From Nocardioidaceae bacterium (GTDB lineage Bacteria; Actinomycetota; Actinomycetes; Propionibacteriales; Nocardioidaceae), in assembly GCA_025966335.1 (NCBI GenBank), contig JAICRS010000069.1, positions 1-12,869 on the forward strand: a stretch of 12,869 bases of DNA, read 5' to 3'. Position numbers and translations under genes: made by a program. A model generated the notes under the pieces. That model saw only the letters and a list, made by a program, of their open reading frames with translations. It was not told the DNA's origin and searched no databases. Shown one piece after another: positions 1 through 7,544 of this stretch (the stretch's first letter is position 1; each line of letters opens with the position of its first letter).

Positions 1-1
1 C

Positions 2-733
2 GCGGGAACGCTCACCGCGGAACCCGCCCAGGACACCGGGGCGATGGCGCCCGCCGGTCAGGTGTGGAGCACCGTCGAGGACCTGGCCCGGTACGCCGGC
101 TTCCTGGTCACCGGCCACGACGACGTGCTGCCCAAAACGGTGCTCGACGAGATGACGATCCCGCAGTCCGGTTCGCTGGCGGGCGGGATCGGTGCCGGTT
201 ACGGGCTCGGGCTGCGGCTGGTCGCCGGAGGCTCCGGAACGCTGGTCGGCCACTCCGGGTCGATGCCCGGTTTCCTCGCCGGACTGTTCGTGGACCGGGT
301 ACGACGTACCGGCGCGGTGTGCCTGGCCAACGGGACCTCCGGCCTGCGCGCGGAGGGTCTGCCCCATGACCTGCTGGCCACCCTGGAGGAGCTCGAGCCG
401 ACCGTCGGCGATGCCTGGGTGCCGAACGAGTCCGTTCCGGACACAGTGGCGGAGATCCTCGGTGTGTGGCACTGGGGCAACACCGCCTACGGGTTCAGCT
501 ACCGCGACGGCGAGGTGGTCGCCGCCCAGCTCGGCAGCACGGTGACCAGCCAGACCTTCCGCCCGCAGGACGATGGCTCGTTCCTGGGCACGTCCGGCTA
601 CCACCACGGTGAGCCGCTGACGGTGGTGCGGAACCAGGACGGCAGCATCAACCACCTCGTGTGCGCCACGTTCGTCTACACCCGCACGCCGTACGACCCC
701 GACGCCCCGATCCCCGGCGGCGTCCCGAGCTAG
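2..733 (+). CDS. Serine hydrolase, beta-lactamase (class C/PBP) family, C-terminal part, 5'-truncated
   Basis: The frame is open from the left edge to TAG at 731-733, giving 243 residues. The N-terminal half, with the expected SxxK nucleophile motif and the YxN motif, lies outside the window. The segment AGQVWSTVEDLARYAGFLVTG is typical of the beta-lactamase/esterase/DD-peptidase fold. The HSG triad (H codon at 251) in HSGSMPGF occupies the place of the KTG motif on strand B3. After the catalytic domain comes a C-terminal extension (about nt 420-730; GVWHWGNTAYGFSYRDGE, then FRPQDDGSFLGTSGYHHGE) that looks like the small beta-rich accessory domain often attached to such hydrolases. Family members are peptidases, esterases or lactamases; the substrate cannot be told from this part. 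An ATG at 44 is in frame but lies inside the domain, so it is not the true start. The gene converges on tldE. Fold assignment is fairly sure, function is not. Confidence 0.85.
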   Translation, partial: AGTLTAEPAQDTGAMAPAGQVWSTVEDLARYAGFLVTGHDDVLPKTVLDEMTIPQSGSLAGGIGAGYGLGLRLVAGGSGTLVGHSGSMPGFLAGLFVDRVRRTGAVCLANGTSGLRAEGLPHDLLATLEELEPTVGDAWVPNESVPDTVAEILGVWHWGNTAYGFSYRDGEVVAAQLGSTVTSQTFRPQDDGSFLGTSGYHHGEPLTVVRNQDGSINHLVCATFVYTRTPYDPDAPIPGGVPS

Positions 734-871
734 CTGTGGTGCCCGGGTCGGCGGTTGCCCGGTCCAGCACATGACGACCGATTCTCAGCGGCGGCGTCAT
801 CGTGAGCAGAAGGTAGGAGGCTTGCACGCTCGTGCTGCCGGAACATCTCCTATGCCACGGGCCGGCGTCTA
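734..871. other. Intergenic stretch between convergent genes, left part
   Basis: No convincing gene is seen here. A short G/C hairpin is possible just after the serine hydrolase stop (CCGGG at 743-747 with CCCGG at 758-762, 10-nt loop), but there is no T-run, so it is only a weak terminator candidate. A 5-bp inverted repeat lies at 824-835 (GCACG/CGTGC). An AGGAGG at 815-820 looks like a ribosome-binding site. The nearest starts behind it are TTG at 822, only 1 nt away, and GTG at 832, which opens a frame of just 20 codons. I do not call a gene. The last bases (CGTCTA, 866-871) match the end of the repeat unit that follows. Confidence 0.5.
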
Positions 872-1018
872 CCCGCCGGAACCGGTCACGGTGACCGGCT
901 CACGCACACTCTCCTCGTCGAGCCCGCCGGAACCGGTCATGGTGACCGGCTCACGCACACTCTGCTCGTCTACCCCGCCGGAACCGGTCATGGTGACCGG
1001 CTCGCACGCCGGGTCGGC
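872..1018. repeat. Three-copy 51-bp tandem repeat, each copy carrying a GGTCA/TGACC palindrome
   Basis: Copies begin at 872, 923 and 974, a constant 51-bp period. Copies 1 and 2 are full length and differ at four positions. Copy 3 matches copy 2 over its first 30 bp and then diverges. Each copy starts CCCGCCGGAA and contains a near-perfect palindrome at 882-898, 933-949 and 984-1000. Copy 1 reads CCGGTCACGGTGACCGG, with 8-bp arms around one base; copies 2 and 3 have 7-bp arms around TGG. As RNA each could form a 7-bp stem with a 3-nt loop on either strand. The array fills the space between two convergent genes and ends directly at the tldE stop codon. Possible roles are a bidirectional terminator, a triple operator (51 bp is close to five helical turns), or a peptide-coding repeat, since 51 is a multiple of three and frames stay open on both strands. 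None is proven. Confidence 0.85.
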
Positions 1019-2407
1019 TTACCTGGCGGCGCTGACGCTCGACATGTTGAAGTCGGGAACCCGCAGCGCGGGGGTGGCGGTGCGGGAGAACATGTCGCCC
1101 CACTCGCGGGAGAAGCTCGGCTCGGTCGTTGACGCCCCGGAGAACCGGGCGAGCAGGTCGACCGGACTCTCGTTGAACCGGAAGTTGTTCACCGCACCGG
1201 TGACCTCGCCGTTCTCGACCAGGTAGACGCCGTCCCGGGTGAGCCCGGTCAGCAGCAGGGTCTGCGGATCGACCTCGCGGATGTACCACAGGCAGGTCAG
1301 CAGCAGTCCTCGCTCCATGTCGCCGACCAGCTGGTCGAGGGAGCCGGTTGCCCCGTCCACGGACACGACCAGGTTGTCGATCCCCGGTGTGACCGGTCGA
1401 CCGGTCAGCGTCGCGGAGTGCCGGGTCTGCAGGAGTGCGGCGAGCCGGCCGTCCTCGATCCACGAGGTGCGTGCCAGCGGCAGGCCGTTGTCGAAGACGC
1501 TCTCCACGTTGTCGCTCGAGGCTGCGGTGACGAAGGGCGCGGCCTCCAGGCCGGGGTAGACGGGGTCGGAGAAGACCTGCACCGGGTGCGGGGTGAGTGC
1601 CTCACCGATCCGGGTACCGCCGCCGGGCCGGGAGAAGACCGACTGGCCTTCGTGCGCCTCCCGTGCGGAGGCACTCCAGTAGGCGTAGATCATCAGGTCC
1701 GCCACCGCAGCAGGGGGCAGCACGGTGTCGTAGCGGCCGGCCGGCAGCTCGACCGTCCGCCGGGCCCAGGACAACCGTTGCGCCAGCTCGGCGTCCAGGG
1801 CGTGCGCATCGACGTCGGCGAAGTCGCGGGTGGCTCCGCCGACCCAGGCGCTGCTGGTGAGCTCTCGGTCCTTGCCCGTGCAACCGTAGTGGCCGGTGGG
1901 CTGGACGTGCCGCAGCCGCAGTCCCGACGACGACCCCAGGTAGGTCGTGGTTACGTCGTGGTCGACGAAGCCGTAGAGGATCCGCCCCTCCTCCTCGGCA
2001 CGGCCGAACGCATCCCCGAGCGCGGGAGCGAAGTCGGCGTAGACGTCGATCGAGGTCTCGCCGGGTACTTCGGGCCAGTCGTCGGCCGCATCACCGGCGA
2101 CCAGCTCCGCGGCGTCCTCGGCCGGGGTGCTCTCACGCGCGACGGCGTCGGCTGCCTCGACCAGCGACTCCACCTGCTCCAACGACGCTGCGCTGCCACT
2201 GACCGAGCCCGTCGCGGTGGCCTGGCCGCCGCCGACGAACGCCACCACGGTCACGTTGACCCCATGCATCACGCCGTTGGTGGTCAGCGTGTTGTTGGCC
2301 CAGCGCAGGTTCGCACTGGTCGAGTCCCGCACGATCGCGATGCACGAGTCGGAGCGTGAGGTCTTCAGCGCGTGCTCGACGAGCTCCTGGGGTGTGGGTG
2401 CAGGCAT
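1019..2407 (-). CDS. pmbA: TldE/PmbA-like subunit of the TldD/E metalloprotease
   Basis: 462 residues, the usual length for TldE/PmbA (E. coli about 450). This is the non-catalytic partner of TldD: it belongs to the same U62-type family but has no HExxxH zinc motif. Family features include GVNVTVVAFVGGGQATATGSVS (residues 49-70) and the C-terminal signature GLTRDGVYLVENGEVTG followed by AVNNFRFNESP (388-414). In E. coli the heterodimer encloses its active site and proteolyses unfolded peptides, for example in microcin B17 maturation and CcdA antitoxin turnover. No substrate is known from this window. The frame stays open upstream to 2710 inside tldD, but I chose ATG at 2407: it lies 8 nt after the tldD stop and has GAGGAG at 2417-2412, overlapping that stop, as ribosome-binding site. 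This spacing implies translational coupling. The stop is TAA; the frame after it remains open for 49 codons through the repeat array. Confidence 0.93.
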   Translation of the reverse strand: MPAPTPQELVEHALKTSRSDSCIAIVRDSTSANLRWANNTLTTNGVMHGVNVTVVAFVGGGQATATGSVSGSAASLEQVESLVEAADAVARESTPAEDAAELVAGDAADDWPEVPGETSIDVYADFAPALGDAFGRAEEEGRILYGFVDHDVTTTYLGSSSGLRLRHVQPTGHYGCTGKDRELTSSAWVGGATRDFADVDAHALDAELAQRLSWARRTVELPAGRYDTVLPPAAVADLMIYAYWSASAREAHEGQSVFSRPGGGTRIGEALTPHPVQVFSDPVYPGLEAAPFVTAASSDNVESVFDNGLPLARTSWIEDGRLAALLQTRHSATLTGRPVTPGIDNLVVSVDGATGSLDQLVGDMERGLLLTCLWYIREVDPQTLLLTGLTRDGVYLVENGEVTGAVNNFRFNESPVDLLARFSGASTTEPSFSREWGDMFSRTATPALRVPDFNMSSVSAAR

Positions 2408-2415
2408 GAGGCTCC

Positions 2416-3957
2416 TCACTCCGGTCCGGCTTCGGCAGCGGTGTTGAGCACGCGGATGTCGCGGAACAGCGAGGTCGGGCAACCGTGCGAGACCGACGCC
2501 ACCTGGCCCGGCTGGGCCTTGCCGCAGTTGAACGCCCCGCCGAGCAGCCAGGTCTGCGGGCCGCCGACCGCCTCCATCGAGTTCCAGAACTCCGTCGTCG
2601 TGGCCTGGTAGGCCACGTCGCGCAGCTGCCCGTGGAGTCTCCCGTTCTCGATCCGGTAGAACCGTTGGCCGGTGAACTGGAAGTTGTAGCGCTGCATGTC
2701 GATGCTCCACGACTTGTCGCCGACGATGTAGATGCCGCGCTCGACCCCACCGATGAGGTCCTCGGTCGAGGGCCCGTCGGCCGCGGCCTGCAGCGAGACG
2801 TTGGCCATCCGCTGGATCGGGATGTGACCGGGGGAGTCGGCGTACGCACAGCCGTTGGACCGGCCCCCGTTGAGCTCGCTGCCCCAGCTGTGCGCCATCG
2901 ACCGGTCGAGCTGGTAGCCGACCAGGACGCCGTCCCTGATGATGTCCCAGCTCTGGGTGCGCACGCCCTCGTCGTCGTACCCGACGCTGGCGAGCCCGTG
3001 CTCCACGGTCCGGTCACCGGTGACGTGCATGATCGGCGAGCCGTACTGCAGGGTGCCGAGCTTGTCGTAGGTGGCGAAGGAGGTGCCGGCGTAGTTGGCC
3101 TCGTAGCCCAGCGCGCGGTCGAGCTCGGTGGCGTGCCCGATCGACTCGTGGATCGTCAGCCACAGGTTCGAGGGGTCGATGACCAGGTCGTAGCTGCCGG
3201 GCTCCACCGACGGGGCGACGAGCTTCTCCGCGAGCAGCTCCGGCAGCTCGGCCAGCTCGGCGTCCCAGTCGTGGATACCGCCGATGAGGTACTCCCAGCC
3301 GCGGCCCGCCGGCGGAGCGATCGTGCGCATCGAGTCGAACCGGCCGGACTTCTCGTCGGCCCCGAACGCGGTGACCTCTGGGTCGACGCGCACCCGCTGC
3401 TGCGTGGTCATCGTGCCGTTCAGGTCGGCGTAGAACTTGTGCTCGACGACCTGCTGCACCATCGCCGAGGCGTGGCTGACACTCGGCGACTTGAGCAGAG
3501 ACCGGGTCCACCCGGAGAGCAGCTCGACCTTGTCCGGCAACGGCACCGCGAGCGGGTCAAGCTCGTAGCTGGACACCCAGGTGGCGTCCTCGTAGACGGG
3601 CTCGGGCGCCAGGGCGACCGGCTCCCGGGTCATCGCGCCGGCCACCTGGGCGACGCGGACCGCGGTCTCGGCGACCTGGACCGCCGCCTCGGGGGTGAGC
3701 ACGACCCCCGCGGCGAATCCCCAGGCACCGTTGAGGATCACCCGCACCGCCAGCCCGAGGTCCTCGGTGTCCGCAGCGCCCTGGAGGTGGCCGTCCCGGA
3801 TGCCGATCCGCTGGTAGCGGACCCGCTCGAACCGGAAGTCGGCGTGCGAGACGTTGAAGTCCCGGGCACGGTTCAGGGCGGCCTCGGCCAGACGGCGGTA
3901 GGGGAGTGCGGTGAACGTGGGATCGATGGCGGCCAGCTCGGTCTCACCGGAAGTCAT
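2416..3957 (-). CDS. tldD: TldD-like zinc metalloprotease, catalytic subunit
   Basis: 513 residues, slightly longer than E. coli TldD (about 480). The zinc motif HESIGH (HExxxH) is at residues 270-275 within LWLTIHESIGHATELDRA. A conserved C-terminal cysteine in FNCGKAQPGQ (C478) matches the third zinc ligand reported for the family. Other family features are YDLVIDPSNLWL before the zinc helix and GCAYADSPGHIPIQRMANV in the C-terminal half. TldD pairs with TldE, encoded 8 nt downstream, to form a cytoplasmic heterodimer whose enclosed cavity admits unfolded peptides only. ATG at 3957 has no clear Shine-Dalgarno sequence. Instead a TAACCT -10-like box ends 7 nt before the ATG, suggesting a leaderless mRNA. 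Ninety base pairs separate it from the phosphatase gene upstream on the same strand, so the pair probably has its own promoter. Confidence 0.95.
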   Translation of the reverse strand: MTSGETELAAIDPTFTALPYRRLAEAALNRARDFNVSHADFRFERVRYQRIGIRDGHLQGAADTEDLGLAVRVILNGAWGFAAGVVLTPEAAVQVAETAVRVAQVAGAMTREPVALAPEPVYEDATWVSSYELDPLAVPLPDKVELLSGWTRSLLKSPSVSHASAMVQQVVEHKFYADLNGTMTTQQRVRVDPEVTAFGADEKSGRFDSMRTIAPPAGRGWEYLIGGIHDWDAELAELPELLAEKLVAPSVEPGSYDLVIDPSNLWLTIHESIGHATELDRALGYEANYAGTSFATYDKLGTLQYGSPIMHVTGDRTVEHGLASVGYDDEGVRTQSWDIIRDGVLVGYQLDRSMAHSWGSELNGGRSNGCAYADSPGHIPIQRMANVSLQAAADGPSTEDLIGGVERGIYIVGDKSWSIDMQRYNFQFTGQRFYRIENGRLHGQLRDVAYQATTTEFWNSMEAVGGPQTWLLGGAFNCGKAQPGQVASVSHGCPTSLFRDIRVLNTAAEAGPE

Positions 3958-3964
3958 GGGGCCG

Positions 3965-3994
3965 AGGTTATGCGTCGGATGATCGTCACGTCAC
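3965..3994 (-). promoter_or_regulatory. Candidate leaderless promoter of tldD
   Basis: On the minus strand, GTGACG (3994-3989) and TAACCT (3970-3965) are separated by 18 bp, and TAACCT ends 7 nt before the ATG of tldD. TAACCT fits the actinobacterial TAnnnT -10 pattern and GTGACG keeps the TGAC core of a -35 element. Transcription would begin at or next to the start codon. The -35 falls in a short direct repeat (GTCAC twice, 3985-3994 on the + strand). No Shine-Dalgarno sequence precedes the ATG, which agrees with leaderless expression. Pattern only; not measured. Confidence 0.5.
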
Positions 3995-4047
3995 GTCGAT
4001 TACCCGGTGTCGCGGATTCAAACCCGGCCGAACCTGCATTCGACGAC

Positions 4048-4533
4048 CTAGGTGCGGCCCTCGACCTCCTGCGCCTGGAGCAGGGTCGGCTGTTCCGGCA
4101 TCCAGTCGGCCGGGAGTACGTCGTAGCCCGCGGCCCGGGCGGCCTCGCAGACAAGCGGATCATCGTCGACGAACACGGACACGGTGGCACGTTCGGAGAG
4201 CCGGTCGAGCGTCTCCACCTTGGTGACCCGGGCGGGCCGGTAGTCGCCGCGGCGACGCAGGATCAGCTCGCCGGGCGGCACGTCGTACTTCTCGAACCAG
4301 TCCAGCGTGTCCTGGCGGCAGTGCTCGGGGCGACCGGAGAGGTAGACCACGTCACACACCTCGGCGAGCCGGCGCGCCGTCTCCAGGCCCTTCTCCAGGG
4401 GCGGGTCGTCGGGAGCGGCGGCGAAGAACGCCACCCAGTCCTTGGGCCGGTCGTGCACATGGTGCAGCCGGTGTCGGACGTCGGCGAGCACCCCGTCGAT
4501 GTCGATGACCGCGATCGGACGCTGGTCGGTCAC
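4048..4533 (-). CDS. HAD-superfamily phosphatase, polynucleotide-kinase 3'-phosphatase-like
   Basis: 161 residues. All four HAD motifs are present. Motif I is DIDGVLAD (nucleophile D11, acid D13). Motif II is YLSGRPE (S66). The motif III lysine is probably K105 in ARVTKVETLD. Motif IV is VFVDDDPLVCEAA (D123-D125). Layout and wording (SGRPE, then a W-F segment, then DD followed by xVxxAxxAGYDVL) resemble the phosphatase half of T4 polynucleotide kinase, which removes 3'-phosphates from nucleic acid ends. The kinase half is absent. The GTG start at 4533-4531 overlaps the sbcC TGA stop (shared GTGA), with GGGAG about 7 nt upstream inside sbcC, so translation should depend on sbcC. That context suggests a role in DNA end clean-up with the nuclease, but this is inference; a nucleotide or sugar phosphatase is possible. 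Confidence 0.85.
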   Translation of the reverse strand: MTDQRPIAVIDIDGVLADVRHRLHHVHDRPKDWVAFFAAAPDDPPLEKGLETARRLAEVCDVVYLSGRPEHCRQDTLDWFEKYDVPPGELILRRRGDYRPARVTKVETLDRLSERATVSVFVDDDPLVCEAARAAGYDVLPADWMPEQPTLLQAQEVEGRT

Positions 4534-7500
4534 GCGGTCTCCCGGGCAGCGACCACACGCGAGCCGCCGCGGTCCTTGCGGATCTGCAGCTGCGCGGGGA
4601 CGCGGGTGCGCATCTCGGGAACATGGCTGACGATGCCGACCACCCGGCCACCGTCGCGCAGGCCGTCCAACGTGTCCATCACGTCGTCGAGAGTTTCCGG
4701 ATCGAGGCTTCCGAAACCCTCGTCGATGAACAGGGTGTCGATCTGGGCACCGCCGGCCTCCTGCGTCACCACGTCGGCCAGGCCGAGCGCCAGCGCCAGG
4801 GAGGCGATGAACGTCTCACCGCCGGAGAGGGTGGCCGGGTCGCGTGACTCGCCGGTCCACTCGTCCCGGACCAGGAGGCTCAGTCCACCGCGCTGCTCAC
4901 CGACGCCGCGCGCGGCGGAGTGCTCCAGGGTGTAGCGCTCGTCGCTCATCGAGCGCAGTCGATCGTTGGCCGCGGCGACGACCTGCCGGAGCCGGGAGGC
5001 GAGCACATAGGCCGAGAGCCGCATCTGCAGGCGGTTGTCGCCGCCCTTGCCCTCGGCGAACGTCGACAGGGACTGTGCGACGGCGTAGGCGGAACGGGTG
5101 GGCGCCCAGGCGGCGAGTCCGTCGGTGAGCTCGTTCCGCAGGCTGCCCAGCCGCTCCATCCGGCTCGCGGCCAGCCTCGCGCGTGCGCCACAGTCGGTCA
5201 GCACGGACTCGGCATCCCGGGTGAGCCGCTCCTCGGTGACCAGGTCCGGCAGCTCTGCCTGGAGGGCAGCCTGGACCACGGGGTCGGCGAGGATGGTCTG
5301 CGCCTTGCTCCGGAGCTCCTCGCGCGCCCGCAACGTCTCCTCGAGGGCCGCGACCTCCCGCTCGCCGAGTCCCGCTGCCGCTGCCGTCTCCGCGGTGTCG
5401 AAACCGTGCTCGCGCGCGCAGTCGACCGCCTGACCCCGGGCCTCCTCGGCGCGCGCGGCGGCCGCCTCACGGGCGACGAGGGCGGCGCGCGCCCTCGCGA
5501 ACGCAGCGCCCGCAGCCGACTTGGCCTCGATCAGCCGCTCCACACTGTTGACGATCTGCTCCCGTTCGAACAGCGCTGACAGCTCAGCGGTCAGCGTGTC
5601 CACCCGGCTTCGGGCATGTGCGAGCTCCTCGGTGAGGCGAGCCGTCTCCTGCTGGACTTGCCCACACTCACGCTCAACGCGCTCCCGGTCGCCCTCCAGC
5701 GCCTGGAGCCGGGCGGTGAGCCGGTCCGCCTCGGCGCCCGCGGCCCGGCACCCGTCGAGCAGCTCACGCGCCCGGGCGAGCGACTCCTCGAGCGTCTCGA
5801 CGCCCTGTCCGCCGGACGCCTGTTCGGCGAGCGCCAGGTTGCGCTCGAGCGTGGCGAGGGCCTCCGCCTGCGCCTGGCGGGTGAAGTCGGCGTCTTCGTA
5901 GGCGCTGCGGGCGCTCTCCTCGTCGGCGCGGGAGGGGGCGCCGGCCACCGGCTTCGCGACGGCCGGGTGGTCCGCGGAGCCGCAGACCGGGCAGCATCCT
6001 CCGCTGGCCAGTGAGGCGGCGAGCTCGGCCGCCATCCCGGTGATTCGGGCCTCCCGGATGTCATGCATCGCCTCGCGCCGGGCCTGGGCGACGTCGATGC
6101 TGGCCTGCAGCGCCCCGCGTGCGCTCCCGATCTCGGCGGTGAGGCCGAGCGCCGTGCGAGCGGCAGCAAGCCGGTCGACGAGCTGCTGCTCCTTGTCCGC
6201 CACGGACGCCAGGCTGCCGGCGCGCGCCTGCTCCTCGGCAAGCCGGCGTCGCAGCTGCTCCACCAGAGGCGGGATCGACGCGCGTTGTGCGTCGAGCGCC
6301 GTCGACCGGGTGGTGAGCTCGCCGAGGGCGTGGGTGGTCCGTTCGACGGTCCGCTGAGCCTCGCTCAGCTCTGCCTCGTGGGGGAGCAGGGCCTTGGCGA
6401 CGGTGGCGGTCTCGTGGGCCTCGCGTTCCGCGGCGGCGAGCTGGTCGGCGTGCAATGTGCGTGACTCGGTGCCGAGCAGCCGGGCTGCCTCCGCGAGGAC
6501 CTCGCCCAGGCTCTGCTGGGCCGAGCCGGCGGCGTCGGCTGCCTCGTCGGCGACCCGCAGCAGGGGTGCGACCGCCGCGGCGCGACGGGCAGCGTCGAGG
6601 CGGGCGGTCGCTTCGGCGGCCCGCTCCGCGCCGTCGACCAGGGAGTGCTCGATGGCGACGGCCTCGCGGTGCCGGTCCCGCGCCGCCAGGACGCGCTGCG
6701 CCGCGTTGAGCCGTAAGCGTGCCTGCTCCGCGGAGATCGCGGCCGTGGCCAGCTCCTGACCGGTCGCCTCGTGGACCGCGGCCGCCGCCGCCACGAGCTG
6801 GTCCGCCCAGGCGCCCACGTCGCCCTCGCCGGCAGGCACCGCCAGATCATGCAGCTCCCAGCCTTCGGGCAGGTCCGTTCCGGACGCCTCGCTCAGTCGG
6901 CTCACCACGGAACCGACCGCGTCCTGGTGTGCCTGGTTCTCGGCGCGCAGCGACTGCCGGTGGGTGACCAGCCACCGCTCGATGTCCTCGAAGCGGCTCG
7001 TCCGGAACAGCCGCTGCAGCACCTTGTGCCGCTCGTCGGACTTCGCCCGCAGGAACGACTGGAAGCGTCCCTGGGGGAGCATCGCGACCTGGGTGAACTG
7101 GCTGACGTTCATCCCGAGCAGGTCGGTCATCAGGTGACCGGTCTCGTCGAGCCGGTTGGACAGGTGGAGCCACCCACCGTCGATCTGCTCCTCGAGGTTG
7201 ACCCTCGCCTGCTCGGTGACCGTGCCGCTGCCGCGCTTCTTCGGCCGCTGCCACGCGGGCGAGCGGCGGACCCGGAACCGACGTCCGCCGATGCTGACCT
7301 CCAGCTCCACGACGGGGACCACGCCCGGCGCGGCGTGGTCGCTGCGGAGCCGCTTGGCCGAGTTGCGGTCGCCGGGCACCTCGCCGTAGAGGCCGAAGCA
7401 CACCGCGTCGAGCACGCTCGTCTTCCCGGCACCGGTCGGCCCGCACAGCAGGAACAGCCCGGCGTCGGTGAGGGCGTCGAAGTCGACGGTCTCCGTGCCC

Positions 7501-7544
7501 GAGAACGGGCCGAAGGCGGTCAGCTCGAGGTGGTGGATCCGCAT
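4530..7544 (-). CDS. sbcC: SbcC, Rad50-like ATPase subunit of the SbcCD nuclease
   Basis: 1004 residues, within the family range. Order of elements: Walker A GPTGAGKT (residues 35-42) in an ABC/SMC-type head; Q-loop region with MLPQGRFQSFLRAKSDER (about 155-172); a long Ala/Glu/Arg-rich coiled coil; the zinc hook CPVC at 518-521, near the middle; the returning coil; then signature LSGGE (906), Walker B DTLFIDEGFGSLD (936-948) and the H-loop histidine in SHV (973-975). With SbcD it forms an ATP-driven nuclease that opens DNA hairpins, resects double-strand ends and removes protein-blocked ends. ATG at 7544 overlaps the sbcD stop by one base (TGATG), with AGGTGG about 10 nt upstream. The 3' end overlaps the phosphatase start by four bases. 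Nothing appears broken. Confidence 0.97.
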   Translation of the reverse strand: MRIHHLELTAFGPFSGTETVDFDALTDAGLFLLCGPTGAGKTSVLDAVCFGLYGEVPGDRNSAKRLRSDHAAPGVVPVVELEVSIGGRRFRVRRSPAWQRPKKRGSGTVTEQARVNLEEQIDGGWLHLSNRLDETGHLMTDLLGMNVSQFTQVAMLPQGRFQSFLRAKSDERHKVLQRLFRTSRFEDIERWLVTHRQSLRAENQAHQDAVGSVVSRLSEASGTDLPEGWELHDLAVPAGEGDVGAWADQLVAAAAAVHEATGQELATAAISAEQARLRLNAAQRVLAARDRHREAVAIEHSLVDGAERAAEATARLDAARRAAAVAPLLRVADEAADAAGSAQQSLGEVLAEAARLLGTESRTLHADQLAAAEREAHETATVAKALLPHEAELSEAQRTVERTTHALGELTTRSTALDAQRASIPPLVEQLRRRLAEEQARAGSLASVADKEQQLVDRLAAARTALGLTAEIGSARGALQASIDVAQARREAMHDIREARITGMAAELAASLASGGCCPVCGSADHPAVAKPVAGAPSRADEESARSAYEDADFTRQAQAEALATLERNLALAEQASGGQGVETLEESLARARELLDGCRAAGAEADRLTARLQALEGDRERVERECGQVQQETARLTEELAHARSRVDTLTAELSALFEREQIVNSVERLIEAKSAAGAAFARARAALVAREAAAARAEEARGQAVDCAREHGFDTAETAAAAGLGEREVAALEETLRAREELRSKAQTILADPVVQAALQAELPDLVTEERLTRDAESVLTDCGARARLAASRMERLGSLRNELTDGLAAWAPTRSAYAVAQSLSTFAEGKGGDNRLQMRLSAYVLASRLRQVVAAANDRLRSMSDERYTLEHSAARGVGEQRGGLSLLVRDEWTGESRDPATLSGGETFIASLALALGLADVVTQEAGGAQIDTLFIDEGFGSLDPETLDDVMDTLDGLRDGGRVVGIVSHVPEMRTRVPAQLQIRKDRGGSRVVAARETA

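Noticed and set aside
743..762. Rho-independent terminator after the serine hydrolase
   Set aside because: Only a 5-bp stem with a 10-nt loop and no T-run; too weak to call as a feature.
872..1018. CRISPR array (about 30-bp repeats with about 21-bp spacers)
   Set aside because: The two spacers are nearly identical, there are only three repeats, and no cas genes are nearby. It is a plain tandem repeat.
771..1226. A 151-codon + strand gene covering the repeat array
   Set aside because: No ribosome-binding site precedes the ATG at 771, its second half is antisense to tldE, and differences between repeat copies change amino acids. High GC makes long open frames common.
2408..2710. A longer TldE starting at 2710
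   Set aside because: It would overlap tldD by about 300 bp, and the added residues are a tldD shadow of biased composition. ATG 2407 has a ribosome-binding site and normal spacing.
4011..4028. A tRNA T-arm-like string (GGATTCAAACCC)
   Set aside because: No matching T-stem, anticodon arm or acceptor pairing can be found on either strand.
2485..4935. An 816-codon + strand frame antisense to tldD, the phosphatase and sbcC
   Set aside because: It mirrors GC-rich third positions of the real genes, and its translation (Gly/Arg/Val/Asp-rich) shows no family motif.
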